From NCBI RefSeq assembly GCF_026340305.1, contig NZ_JAPEPI010000001.1:3162001-3226000 (forward strand): 64,000 nt of DNA. The letters run 5' to 3'. The position numbers and the translations under genes were made by a program. Shown here one piece after another: positions 48,201-57,729 of this stretch. The stretch is from Streptomyces sp. NBC_01381 (GTDB lineage: Bacteria > Actinomycetota > Actinomycetes > Streptomycetales > Streptomycetaceae). The notes beneath the pieces are model-generated. The model had not been told where the DNA came from, ran no database searches, and was given only the letters and a program-made list of their open reading frames with translations. The stretch's first letter is position 1, and each line of letters opens with the position of its first letter.

Positions 48201-51200
48201 CCCGTACCGCCGTGGTCTGCTCGCGGCCCAGGTGGCGTACGGTCACGCTCCGACTCCTGGACTGCTGGAGCAGGGCAGGGCATTGCGTGGCGAACTCGGT
48301 ACTTGGCAAGAGGACTTGACCCGTCCGTACTTGTCGGCGTACGCGGCTGAGCTCACGAAGACTCCTCTGGGTGATGCCGCTACCTGGCTGCGCAGCCATC
48401 TTGATCCTCTTCGGCAGGCCATCGCTCTCCTTGACACAGTCACGGCCGTAGGCCGTCGCGATGCTCAAGCCGGTGCCGAGCACACGCTGTCCACTGCCCG
48501 GAGCGCGATTGCGCTTGCTCACGCGGCTCAGCAGGAATCCGCGGCGTTCGCCGCCCGGCAGACGACGGACCAGCAGCTGCTCGGCCCCTGGTATCAGGGG
48601 TTGGACACAGATCCGGCCGGACTGGGCGCCGCCGCACCCGGTGGCGTTGCCGGCTGGGAGTCCGCCCAGGAACTGCTCTACCGTTCCCACGACTTGACCC
48701 GCCGGCAGCAGGGTCCGAATGCGACTGAGCAGCAGCGCGAACTGCTGGGACGCTACGTCATCGACGGCTGCCCCGACACGCACGCACTGTGTAGCGCCTT
48801 GGATGCGGCGCAGACGGTCGCCCGTCTGGCGCCCGCGACACTCGCCGATCCCGCGCGCCGGACGCGTCTTGCCGAATCCCTCGCTGACGGCCGACCGGCG
48901 CCGAGTGAACTGCTGCGTCAAGTGGACGGGTTGCGAACCGAACTGGACGCCTGGAACCAGCAGGCGCGGGAGCCGCATCTCGCAGCGGCGGCGTCCGAGC
49001 TCCTCGCGTGCCCTCTCGATGAGGTGGCACGGTGGTTCCGCGCGCACGTCGAGCCTTTTGAGGATGCAGCCGATCTCATCCACTCTGTGACACGTGTGAC
49101 CGACGGGGGGGTCGGTTTGACCCTCTCCCGGGCCCGTGAAGCGGTGGCGGCGGTCGTGGTCGCGCGTGCCGCAGAGGCGGGCCTTGCGGGGAACGAGGCC
49201 GCGCACCGGGAGTTGCTCGGTGACCTCTATCAGGGGGCGGGGACGGATCGTGATCTGGTCCTGGATGCCTTGGACTGGGCACAGAAGGTTCGCCGGACTG
49301 TGCAGGGCGGCCGGTCGGCGGCGATGTCCCCCGGAGCCGCGCGCACAATGCTGACCGCGGCTCCCGATGCGTCCGTTGCCCGTCGTCATGGGGAGTGGCT
49401 ACGGCAGAGCGCCACGCTTGCCGGGTACTTCGATGATCAGCGGGAGGAGGACGTCCGCCGAGAGCTCGCTCGATCAATGCCGTCGGCCGAGGAGTTGCTC
49501 TCCCGGCTGGACAACGATCCCTACGGTCCGGAGGCCTGGACTTCCTGCGCCGACGCGCTCGACAGGCTGCGACGATATGGGCTGGACGGGCTGCCGACAC
49601 AGCTCGCGCAGCGTGACGTGTCCGCGAGGACTTCCCGGCCGCGATGGAGCGTGCGGTCCTCACGGCCTGGGTGGAACACCAGCTGGCCGTCGACGCCCGG
49701 CTGCGGCCCATGCGTGCCGTCGAACGCGACCAGCTGGTGGAGCGTTTCCGTACGGCGGACCGTGACCTGGTGGAGGCGGCCCACGCCGACGTCATCGCGG
49801 TGTGCAACTCCCGCCGCCCGCGCCGCACTTCGGTCGGACAGGCGGCCATACTCCGGCGTGAGTCGGAGAAGCAGCGCCGGCACATGCCGGTGCGTCGACT
49901 CCTGAGCGAGACTCGTGAGGTGACCCGCCTCGTCAAGCCCTGCTTCATGATGAGCCCTTTGACGGTCAGTCAATTCCTGCCGCCCGACTTCCGTTTCGAC
50001 GTAGTCATCTTCGACGAGGCGTCGCAGGTGCTGCCGCAGGATGCGGTGAACTCCGTCTATCGCGGCAATGCGCTGATCGTCGCAGGCGACCAGAAGCAGC
50101 TTCCGCCCACGTCGTTCTTCAGTGCCGCCAGTGAAAGCGACGATGACGACGAGTGGGACGAGGACGGCAGCGACGGCTTCGAGTCCGTTCTCGACGCCTG
50201 CAAGGCCAGCGGAGTACTGCGCGGTCTGCCCTTGCTATGGCACTACCGCAGCCGTCACGAGAACCTGATCGCCTTCAGCAACCACGAGTTCTACGACAAC
50301 TCCATGATGACGTTCCCTGGTGCGCTGGAGCAGAGCCCGGACGTAGGGGTGGAATTCTTCAAGTCGGACGGTGTCTACGACCGCGGCGGGCGCAGCAACA
50401 ACCCGGGCGAAGCCGCGATGGTGGCCCAACGGGTCATCCACCACTTCGCGACCCGCCCCGGCCGCACACTCGGTGTCGTCGCCCTCTCGAAGGCGCAGGC
50501 CGAGGCGATTGAGGAGGCGGTACAGAAGGCGCGAGCAGCCCGCCCCGACCTGGACCGCTTCTTCACCGACGACCGTCTCGACGGCTTCTTCGTGAAGAGC
50601 CTCGAGACCGTCCAGGGCGACGAGCGAGACGTCATCATCCTGTCGGTCGGCTATGGCCCCGATCAGCAGGGCAAGTTGCGCTCGACGTTCGGCCCGATCA
50701 ACAGGGACGGGGGTTGGCGGCGCCTCAATGTCGCCGTCACCCGTGCGCGGCGGAGGATGGAGGTCGTCACCTCGTTCTACGGCGGCGACCTGCCGGACAG
50801 CACCAACAAGAGCGTCCAGCATCTCAAGCGCTACTTGCAGTACGCACAGCACGGCCCGCAGATCCTCCAGACCGAGGCGGCCGACTTCGACGCGGAGCCG
50901 GAGAGCCCCTTCGAGGAAGAGGTCCTTGCTGTGCTGCGGGACTGGGGATACTCGGTCCAGCCGCAGGTCGGTGTCGCCGGCTTCCGTATCGACATGGCTG
51001 TACGTCACCCCGGCGCTCCCGGGACGTACGCCCTGGGTATCGAGTGCGACGGCGCGATGTACCACTCGTCGCGGGCTGCCCGAGACCGTGACCGGCTGCG
51101 CGAGTCGGTGCTGCGAGACCTGGGCTGGAAGCTGCACAGGATTTGGGGCACGGACTGGTACCGGAATCGGCGGGACGCGATGGCGCGGCTGAAAGCTGCC

Positions 51201-51989
51201 GTGGAGGCGGCGTGTACGGAGGATCCGCATGAGGTGAGGGCGGGGGCGGCGGATGCGCCCGTGTCGTCGCCTGAGCCTGTCCTGTTTGGGGAGGGGGCGG
51301 CTGAGTCTGGCGTCTTCCCTGCCCCGGCTGCTTCGTCTGCCTCGGTGTCTGTGCCGTCGCCGCGGGTGGAGTTCGTGACGGTGGACGAGGAGCCGTCGGC
51401 GTGGAGCCGGGAGTACGAGGAAGCGAAGACCGCCGAGCTGCGCAAGGTGCGGACCGCATCTGCTCGTAGCCGCATGCTGCACAGGATCGAACTGCAGGAT
51501 CCCGAGGCCGCGGACGTCGTCGCCGATGTCGCCCTGCATGCGATCCAGGTGGAGGGCCCGATCGAGGAGGACCTGATCTTCACGCGGGTTCGCTCGGCGT
51601 GGGGCCTTGCCCGTTCTGGGCAGGTCGTCCAGGGCCGCATCCGCCAGGTTCTCCGGGATCTGGTCAGCAAGGGCACGATCGTCCAGATCGGTACGGCGTA
51701 CGACCGGCCGGGGCGTGCGGTGGAGTTCGCGCGTACGCCGACGCGGTGGTGTGAGCGGAGGGTCGCGCTGGTGCCGGCGGTCGAGCGGCAGCTTGCGCTG
51801 CGGAGTGTGGTTGAGGAGCAGCTTGGTGCGCAGCGTGAGGATCTGCTGCGCGAGGTGGCTCGCTTCTTCGGATGGGCTCGCCTGGGGGCGGACATCAGGG
51901 AGGTGCTGACAGGCGATGTCGACGAGCTGGTCGAGCAGGGTTTCGTGGTGGAGACGGACGCCGGATTGATGCCCGCGGAGGGTGACTGA
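45238..51989 (+). pseudogene. Giant DUF4011/DUF3320-type superfamily I helicase-nuclease, frameshifted
   Basis: The gene starts at the GTG at 45238 (AAGGA 5 bases upstream). The reading frame runs through DUF4011-like residues (LVDLSGRNRLLNFRH at about 27-41) and Walker A GPPGTGKSQT (Lys326), then a very long helical insert. At about 49626-49629 it breaks. Re-reading one base (minus-one shift) joins SA to EDFPAAMERAVLTAWVEHQL without a gap. The second frame (to 51989) carries the Walker B region FDEASQV, GDQKQLPPTSFF, TVQGDERDVIILSVG and RLNVAVTRARRRMEVV. A Vsr-like endonuclease domain (about 50900-51200, with ECDG) and a DUF3320-type tail follow. The intact product would be about 2250 aa. 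Frame loss may be a real mutation or a sequence error. Confidence 0.85.
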
Positions 51990-52094
51990 GATGTGACCGT
52001 GGGTTGTCTCCAGCCGCCCGGAGATGACTCGCTGAGCTGGCACGATTGGGTGAGCAGCCATGCGATGGAACGTGAGCGAAGGTGGGACTCCCCG

Positions 52095-55000
52095 GTGGAC
52101 AAGGCCGCACTGCTGAAGGATCTGCGGAAGCAGGTCACCGTGCTGGAAGACGATCTGCGAGAGCGGACCGAGTCGGTCGACGAATTCCGTGCGGATCTTG
52201 AGCGGGAGTATGCGGCGGCGCGGGAGGGCAGTCGTACGGCGGCGACGTACGGGGCGTGGCGCGACGAGCGGGTCATTCAGGCTGCTGCTGCGTGGGTCCT
52301 TGCGACGGTGTTCGTGCGGTTCTGCGAGGACAACGGGCTGGTCGAGGATCCGTTCATCGCTGGGCCGGGGGAGCGGCTTGCGGATGCGGAGGAGCTGCAG
52401 GCGGCGTTCTTCCGGAAGAGTCCTGAGCTGAACGACCGGGACTGGTTGGTGGCGGGTTTTAAGGCGCTGGCCGAGTCGCATGAGGCTGTGGGCGGCCTTT
52501 TTGACCGGGAGCACAACCCGCTGTGGGAGTTGACTCCTTCGTACGAGGCGGCGACTCGGCTGCTTGCGTTCTGGCGGGAGCGGGACGCGGACGGTGAGAT
52601 CCGGTACGACTTCACGGACCGGGAGGAGCTGGATACGCGGTTCCTCGGTGACCTGTATCAGGACCTGAGTGAGCATGCCCGGAAGACGTATGCGCTGCTG
52701 CAGACGCCGGAGTTCGTCGAGGAGTTCATCCTTGACCTGACGCTGGAGCCTGCGGTCGAGGAGTTCGGCCTGGACCCGGAGTGGAAGCACAAGCCGCGGG
52801 GGTGGGTGGGCGACGAGGCTGTGGTGCGGGGGCTTCGGTGTATTGACCCTGCGTGCGGGTCGGGGCACTTCCTGCTGGGGATGTTCGAGCGGCTACTGAG
52901 GAAGTGGCGGGCGGCTGAGCCGGGGACCGAGGACTGGACACTGGTGCGGCGGGCGCTGGACTCCGTCCATGGGTGCGACAAGAATCCGTTCGCAGTGGGG
53001 ATCGCCCGCTTCCGGTTGCTTGTTGCAGTGTTGAAGGCTTGCGGCGACGAGGAGCGGCGGTTGGCGGTGCTTCCTGGGTTTCCGATCAACGTGGCGGTGG
53101 GGGATTCGCTGCTGCACGGGCGCGGGATTGAGTCCGTGACGGAGACGCTGGACACGTTGTTCGCGGGGGACGGGGACGAGCGGACGTTCGCGTATCGGAC
53201 CGAGGACGTCTGGGACTTTTCGGACGGGGTCGATCTGCTGGGGAGGGACAGCTACCACGTCGTGGTGGGCAATCCGCCGTACATCACGGTGAAGGACAAG
53301 CAGGAGAACGCGAACTACCGCAAGGCCTATGGCGCGTGCGCGGGGACGTACGCGTTGTCGGTGCCGTTCGCTCAGCGGATCTTCGAACTGGCCGTGCGTG
53401 CAGAGGGGTTGCAGCCTGCGGGGTTCACCGGGCAGATCACGGCGAACTCCTTCATGAAACGGGAGTTCGGCAAGAAGTTGATTGAGGAGTACTTCGTCAG
53501 CGACCGTGTGGGTGTGACGCTGACGCATGTTGTCGACACGTCGGGTGCCTACATTCCCGGGCACGGCACGCCGACCGTGATTCTTGCGGGGCGTAACCGC
53601 CTGCCCAGCGAGAAGAACACGATCCGCGCGGTGCTGGGAGTTCGCGGCGAGCCGGATCAGCCCACGGTCGCCGCCAAGGGGCGGGTCTGGAAGGCGATCC
53701 GTGAGCAGATCGGCGAGCCGGGAAGTGAATCGGAGTGGGTATCGTCGATCGACGCTGCCTGGAAGACGTTCGCGACACATCCCTGGTCGCTGAGCGGTGG
53801 CGGTGCCGGTGAGCTGGCTGAGCGGATCACTCGGTCTTGCGAGCCGCTGCGTAACCGCATTGAGAAGCCGATTGGGAGGGCGATCCGGGCGGGTGCGGAC
53901 GAGGCGTTCATGCGGCCATTGCGGCCGACTCTCCGGACGGTCCTTGATCGGCGGGCTCTCAGGCCGCTGATGGTTGGGGAGGTGGTGCGTGACTGGGCCG
54001 CCAGTCCGATGGACGGAATCTGGTATCCGTACGACGGTGTAGTGACGCCTGCGGCGATTGAGGCGGAGCTCTTCCCGTGGCGGACGTTTCTGGCTGCGCG
54101 GCGGACGTTTCAGGGGGATATGGCGGCGGCGGGGCTGCGGTGGTGGGAGTACATGCAGCACACGGCTTCGGCGTATGAGACTCCGCTGTCGATCACGTTC
54201 GCCGAGGTAGCGACGCACAACCACTTTGTGCTTGATCGGGGCGGGAATGTGTTCAAGCAGACGGCGCCAGTGATCAAGTTGCCGGAGGGGGCGACCGAGG
54301 AAGAGTATCTGGAGTTGCTGGGGGTGCTGAACTCGTCGGTGGGGTGTTTCTGGCTCAAGCAGGTGAGTCACGATAAGGGAAGCCAGTCGGGAACTGGTGG
54401 CTTCATGCATGACGAGTGGGAGAGGTTCTATCAGTTCAATGCGACCAGATTGCAGGGATTCCCTGTACCTGCCGAACTGCCTCTCGACCTCGGGCGCGGT
54501 CTTGGTTCTCTGGTGCAGGAGTTGGCTGCGCACGAGCCATCCGCTGTTGTTACAGAAGGCGCACCCCTCCGGATGGCTCTGGACGAGGCCCGTGCTGCGC
54601 ACGCCAGCATCCTTTCTCGGATGATCGCTCTCCAAGAAGAGCTGGACTGGACCGTCTATGGTTCGTACAACCTCCTCACCCCTGACGAACTGGCCCGTAC
54701 AACCCTGTCCAGTACAGCCGAGGTTCCCGAAGTCGCGTTGGGGGAGCGGTCGTTCGAGATCGTGCTGGCCCGCAAGGTGGCTGCGGGCCAGACCAGGACC
54801 GTCTGGTTTGACCGGCACGGTTCCGAACCGATCACGGAGATTCCCGCCCACTGGCCGGGCGACTACAGAGCCGTCGTTCAAGCCCGCATCGACGTCATCA
54901 TGTCCCGTGAGGACATCGCCCTCATCGAGCGCCCCGAGTGTAAGCGCCGATGGGCCTCGGAACCCTGGGAAAAGAGGGAGAAAGGAGCCCTCCGCGCTTG

Positions 55001-55733
55001 GCTGCTCAACCGGTGCGAAGACGAGAAGCTCTGGTTTGCCCTGCGGGACGGGATGCTCCAGCCCCGCACCTCGACCGTGTCCCAACTTGCCGACGCCCTC
55101 CGGCAGGAAGGAGACGTACAGACCGTTGCCGAGCTGTACGCCGCCGATCACCTTGGCAAGCGGGACGCGACCCTTGTGACCGTGCTCGCCGAGGTCCTCT
55201 CCAGCGAGCACGTGCCGTACCTCGCCGCGCTTCGTTATAAGGAATCGGGCCTGCGCAAGCGCGAGCAGTGGGAAAACGTGTGGGATCTGCAGCGCCAAGA
55301 AGGTGAGCCGGAGGAGACGCTAGGCAACCGTGTACCGCCGAAGTACAGCTCCGGCGACTTCTCAAAGACCTCTTACTGGTCTCGCCGCGGCAAGCTCGAC
55401 GTCCCGAAGGAGCGGTTCATCTCCTACCCGGACGCATCGTCGGACTCCGACCCCACCCTCCTCCTCGGCTGGGCGGGGTGGGACCACAAGGACCAGGCTC
55501 AGGCCCTGGTCAACCTCGTCAACGACCGTACAGAGCAAGCTGCTTGGGATGCGCCGCGCCTCGCTCCGCTGCTGGCTGGCATTCAGGAACTCATGCCCTG
55601 GGTGCACCAGTGGCACGGTGAGCACGACGAGGAATGGGGCGGTATCCCGGCAGAGGAGTACCAGACGTTCCTCGACGAGCAGTGCACGAAGCACGGGCTG
55701 TCCGCCGACGAGCTCAAGGCGTGGCGCCCCTGA
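52095..55733 (+). CDS. pglX: BREX-2 / Pgl adenine-specific DNA methyltransferase
   Basis: A 1212-aa N6-adenine methyltransferase. I chose the GTG at 52095, because DKAALLKDLRKQVTVLEADL-like starts mark PglX; an earlier in-frame start at 51993 adds 34 unrelated residues. SAM motif I is DPACGSG (251-257) and motif IV is NPPY (393-396). The C-terminal third has the family end pattern (WAGWDHKDQA, ELMPWVHQWH, final DELKAWRP). Length fits S. coelicolor PglX (about 1.2 kaa). In the Pgl model it modifies DNA of progeny phage or host. It lies 105 bp after the helicase, probably in one operon with it and pglW. No G run longer than 5 was found. Confidence 0.88.
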   Translation: MDKAALLKDLRKQVTVLEDDLRERTESVDEFRADLEREYAAAREGSRTAATYGAWRDERVIQAAAAWVLATVFVRFCEDNGLVEDPFIAGPGERLADAEELQAAFFRKSPELNDRDWLVAGFKALAESHEAVGGLFDREHNPLWELTPSYEAATRLLAFWRERDADGEIRYDFTDREELDTRFLGDLYQDLSEHARKTYALLQTPEFVEEFILDLTLEPAVEEFGLDPEWKHKPRGWVGDEAVVRGLRCIDPACGSGHFLLGMFERLLRKWRAAEPGTEDWTLVRRALDSVHGCDKNPFAVGIARFRLLVAVLKACGDEERRLAVLPGFPINVAVGDSLLHGRGIESVTETLDTLFAGDGDERTFAYRTEDVWDFSDGVDLLGRDSYHVVVGNPPYITVKDKQENANYRKAYGACAGTYALSVPFAQRIFELAVRAEGLQPAGFTGQITANSFMKREFGKKLIEEYFVSDRVGVTLTHVVDTSGAYIPGHGTPTVILAGRNRLPSEKNTIRAVLGVRGEPDQPTVAAKGRVWKAIREQIGEPGSESEWVSSIDAAWKTFATHPWSLSGGGAGELAERITRSCEPLRNRIEKPIGRAIRAGADEAFMRPLRPTLRTVLDRRALRPLMVGEVVRDWAASPMDGIWYPYDGVVTPAAIEAELFPWRTFLAARRTFQGDMAAAGLRWWEYMQHTASAYETPLSITFAEVATHNHFVLDRGGNVFKQTAPVIKLPEGATEEEYLELLGVLNSSVGCFWLKQVSHDKGSQSGTGGFMHDEWERFYQFNATRLQGFPVPAELPLDLGRGLGSLVQELAAHEPSAVVTEGAPLRMALDEARAAHASILSRMIALQEELDWTVYGSYNLLTPDELARTTLSSTAEVPEVALGERSFEIVLARKVAAGQTRTVWFDRHGSEPITEIPAHWPGDYRAVVQARIDVIMSREDIALIERPECKRRWASEPWEKREKGALRAWLLNRCEDEKLWFALRDGMLQPRTSTVSQLADALRQEGDVQTVAELYAADHLGKRDATLVTVLAEVLSSEHVPYLAALRYKESGLRKREQWENVWDLQRQEGEPEETLGNRVPPKYSSGDFSKTSYWSRRGKLDVPKERFISYPDASSDSDPTLLLGWAGWDHKDQAQALVNLVNDRTEQAAWDAPRLAPLLAGIQELMPWVHQWHGEHDEEWGGIPAEEYQTFLDEQCTKHGLSADELKAWRP

Positions 55734-55749
55734 CGTCTCCGACCTGACA

Positions 55750-55791
55750 CAGCTTGCGGCTCACCGGGTATCTTCAGTGAGCTGCAAGCTG
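55750..55791. terminator. 15-bp hairpin between pglX and the convergent DUF397 gene
   Basis: Arms 55750-55764 and 55777-55791 pair at all 15 positions (one G-U), with a 12-nt loop. It can end transcription from both sides. Confidence 0.8.
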
Positions 55792-55804
55792 ATGGTCATT
55801 CACC

Positions 55805-56011
55805 TCAATCCTGCGCGGCGAAGCCTATGAAAGTCGTCCAGCCTCGGGGGGAAACGGACAAGGATGGCCGCGCCGTGTCCTTCGAGTCGCGGATGTACAC
55901 GCCGTTGGAGCAGACCGCCACCTCTATGCATTGGCCACCTTCGGCGCCGCTGTAGCTGCTCTTGACCCACGCCTGTTCATCGAGGGCACGAGTCGTCAGT
56001 TCGGCGTTCAT
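55805..56011 (-). CDS. DUF397 small protein
   Basis: A 68-aa protein with the DUF397 hallmark WVKSSYSGAEGGQCIEVAV and VYIRDSKD. Members are Streptomyces-specific partners of XRE/DUF5753 regulators (WhiJ system). The start overlaps the stop of the XRE gene by 4 bp (ATGA), so translation is probably coupled. Probably modulates the adjacent regulator. Confidence 0.9.
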   Translation of the reverse strand: MNAELTTRALDEQAWVKSSYSGAEGGQCIEVAVCSNGVYIRDSKDTARPSLSVSPRGWTTFIGFAAQD

Positions 56012-56898
56012 AGCTCTCCCAGTAACTTCTCGATGTAGGCCAGCGACTCACTCGGGGTGAGGGCCTGCGCTCGGATGATGCCATAGCGGGCCGAGAGCGC
56101 ACGTACCTCTTCTCGGTCCGTCACCAGCGTGCCCTTGCCCTGCGCTTCCGTGTACCCGAACTGATTGCCACCCTGCCGTGTCAGGACTGTGAAAGCTCCG
56201 TCCACGCCGGCGTTGTCCTCGCGGTCGAGCGGCATGATCTGGATCTCGACGTTGCGCTTCTGGCCGATCAGCAGGATCTGTTCAAGCTGTCCATGCTTTG
56301 CGGCTCGTCCTCCTAGCCCGCGTTTCACCACCGACTCCTCCATGACGAAGCTGAGCAACGGTGCGGGCCACTTGTTGAAGACCTCCTGCCGGATCAGTCG
56401 AGCCGCGACGCGTTGCTCGATGGTGTCCTCATTCAGCAGAGGTCGGCGCATGCCCAGCAGGGCCCGGGTGTATTCCTCGGACTGTAGGAGGCCGTTGACG
56501 ATGTGGGTGTCGTACGCACGCAGCTCAACCGCCTCCGCCTCCAACCGCGCCGCATCCCGAAAGAACGCCGGATACTGGGCCCGAGCCACCTCCTCCTTCC
56601 CGGCCTTCAACACCCCACCCGCATCCAGCACTTCATCGGCTCTGTCGATGAACTTCGGCGACGAAATCCTCCGCCCCTGCTCAAACGACGCAATAGTCGA
56701 CGCCGAGTACCCCGTCAACGCCCCGAACTCCGCCCGCTCCATCCCCACCCGCACCCGGAACAACTTCAACTGCCGCCCGAACACGTGCAGAATCCCCGCC
56801 CCGAACTCGCTCTCCGCCCCCAAGCCCATGGCGCCCACAGGGCCCTCCGAGTCGAGCTCCGCCCCAGACTCCGCCCGCCCCTGCCCCTGCTCATCCAC
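56008..56898 (-). CDS. XRE-family regulator with DUF5753 domain (WhiJ-like)
   Basis: About 296 aa from the GTG at 56898, which has a GGAGG site 8 bases upstream; other starts give longer or shorter forms. A helix-turn-helix occupies about residues 40-90 (FGRQLKLFRVRVGMERAEFGALTGYSASTIASFEQGRRIS). The C-terminal 180 residues are the DUF5753 domain (FRDAARLEAEAVELRAYDTHIVNGLLQSEEYTRALL). It forms a trio with DUF397 and the divergent ATP-binding protein, as in whiJ/abaA-like loci that affect development. Its place inside the Pgl region may be for control of that locus. Confidence 0.87.
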   Translation of the reverse strand: MDEQGQGRAESGAELDSEGPVGAMGLGAESEFGAGILHVFGRQLKLFRVRVGMERAEFGALTGYSASTIASFEQGRRISSPKFIDRADEVLDAGGVLKAGKEEVARAQYPAFFRDAARLEAEAVELRAYDTHIVNGLLQSEEYTRALLGMRRPLLNEDTIEQRVAARLIRQEVFNKWPAPLLSFVMEESVVKRGLGGRAAKHGQLEQILLIGQKRNVEIQIMPLDREDNAGVDGAFTVLTRQGGNQFGYTEAQGKGTLVTDREEVRALSARYGIIRAQALTPSESLAYIEKLLGEL

Positions 56899-57091
56899 AC
56901 CCGACACCTCCCGCACCACCACCGCACCGGAACCCCGAACCCCGCACCTCGCACCTCGCGCGCCCAACGCGGCACGCCGGAGCCGGTCACGCCCCACCCC
57001 ACGTACAAGCGCACTGCCAATGCGTACAACCCGCACCCGTCAGCGCATTCCTCCTGGTCAAAGCTACGCACACACCGGGACCGTCGACCCC

Positions 57092-57634
57092 ATGAAACAA
57101 GCAACTCACTCCGACAGGCATATGCCGCAACAGCCAACACCTGCACGGGAGTTCGCCATGCGCTTCACATCAACCCCACGCGGCGCACGACTCGCCCGAC
57201 GCCTCGTCTCCCACAGCCTCGACGCCTGGGGCCACCCCTACGACTCCGAGGCGAACACCACCGTCACGCTCATCTCCGCCGAACTCACCGCCAACGCGGT
57301 CCGCCACGGCCACGTCCCCGGCCGGGACTTCAACCTCCGCCTGACCGCGACCGACGACTCAGGCGCACCCGACGTCCGGATCCTCCGTACCCTCCGCATC
57401 GAAGTCACCGACACCCGAACCGAAAACCAGCCACCCCATGGAGCCCCCAGTGCCCCACCCGACGCAGAAGCGGAGTCCGGCCGAGGTCTGCTCCTCGTCG
57501 CCCACCTCGCCACCCGCTGGGGCGTCGAACCTCGACCCGCAGCCCCCGGAAAGACGGTCTGGGCCGAGTGCTCGTTCAGTCAGCCGTCGAATTTCAGACG
57601 GGGCGGCTCCGCCCCAAATCCCGTACGTCAATAA
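57092..57634 (+). CDS. ATP-binding protein (anti-sigma-factor-like HATPase)
   Basis: About 180 aa. A GHKL-type ATPase of the anti-sigma kinase group, with ARLARRLVSHSLDAWG, the N-box LISAELTANAVRHGHV (Asn/His), and G-box SGRGLLLVAHLATRWGVE. The start could be at 57092, 57123 or 57158; the last has a GGGAG site but would cut into the domain lead. Family members usually pair with XRE/DUF397 proteins in Streptomyces. Kinase activity is not implied. Transcribed divergently from the XRE gene. Confidence 0.82.
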   Translation: MKQATHSDRHMPQQPTPAREFAMRFTSTPRGARLARRLVSHSLDAWGHPYDSEANTTVTLISAELTANAVRHGHVPGRDFNLRLTATDDSGAPDVRILRTLRIEVTDTRTENQPPHGAPSAPPDAEAESGRGLLLVAHLATRWGVEPRPAAPGKTVWAECSFSQPSNFRRGGSAPNPVRQ

Positions 57635-57729
57635 TGACCTGATAGGTCGTCACCTTCACCACTAGCATCACAGTCGTCACAAGGGGCCCACCGGCCCTCC
57701 GTATCGAACTCTCAGGACTTCAGACGACC

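Noticed and set aside
49105..49111. G7 tract as the cause of the helicase frame break
   Set aside because: The 500 bp after the tract in the first frame still read as good protein, so the break lies later, near 49627.
49600..49650. Programmed minus-one ribosomal frameshift in the helicase gene
   Set aside because: A minus-one shift would restore the frame, but there is no slippery heptamer (X-XXY-YYZ) and no strong hairpin just downstream. A one-base deletion or sequence error is simpler.
45238..51989. BrxHI or DISARM helicase
   Set aside because: The DUF4011-like N-terminus, RLNVAVTRARRR motif and Vsr-like nuclease are of the superfamily 1 DUF4011/DUF3320 type. BrxHI is an Lhr-like superfamily 2 helicase and DrmD is SNF2-type. 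No DrmA/B/C genes are present.
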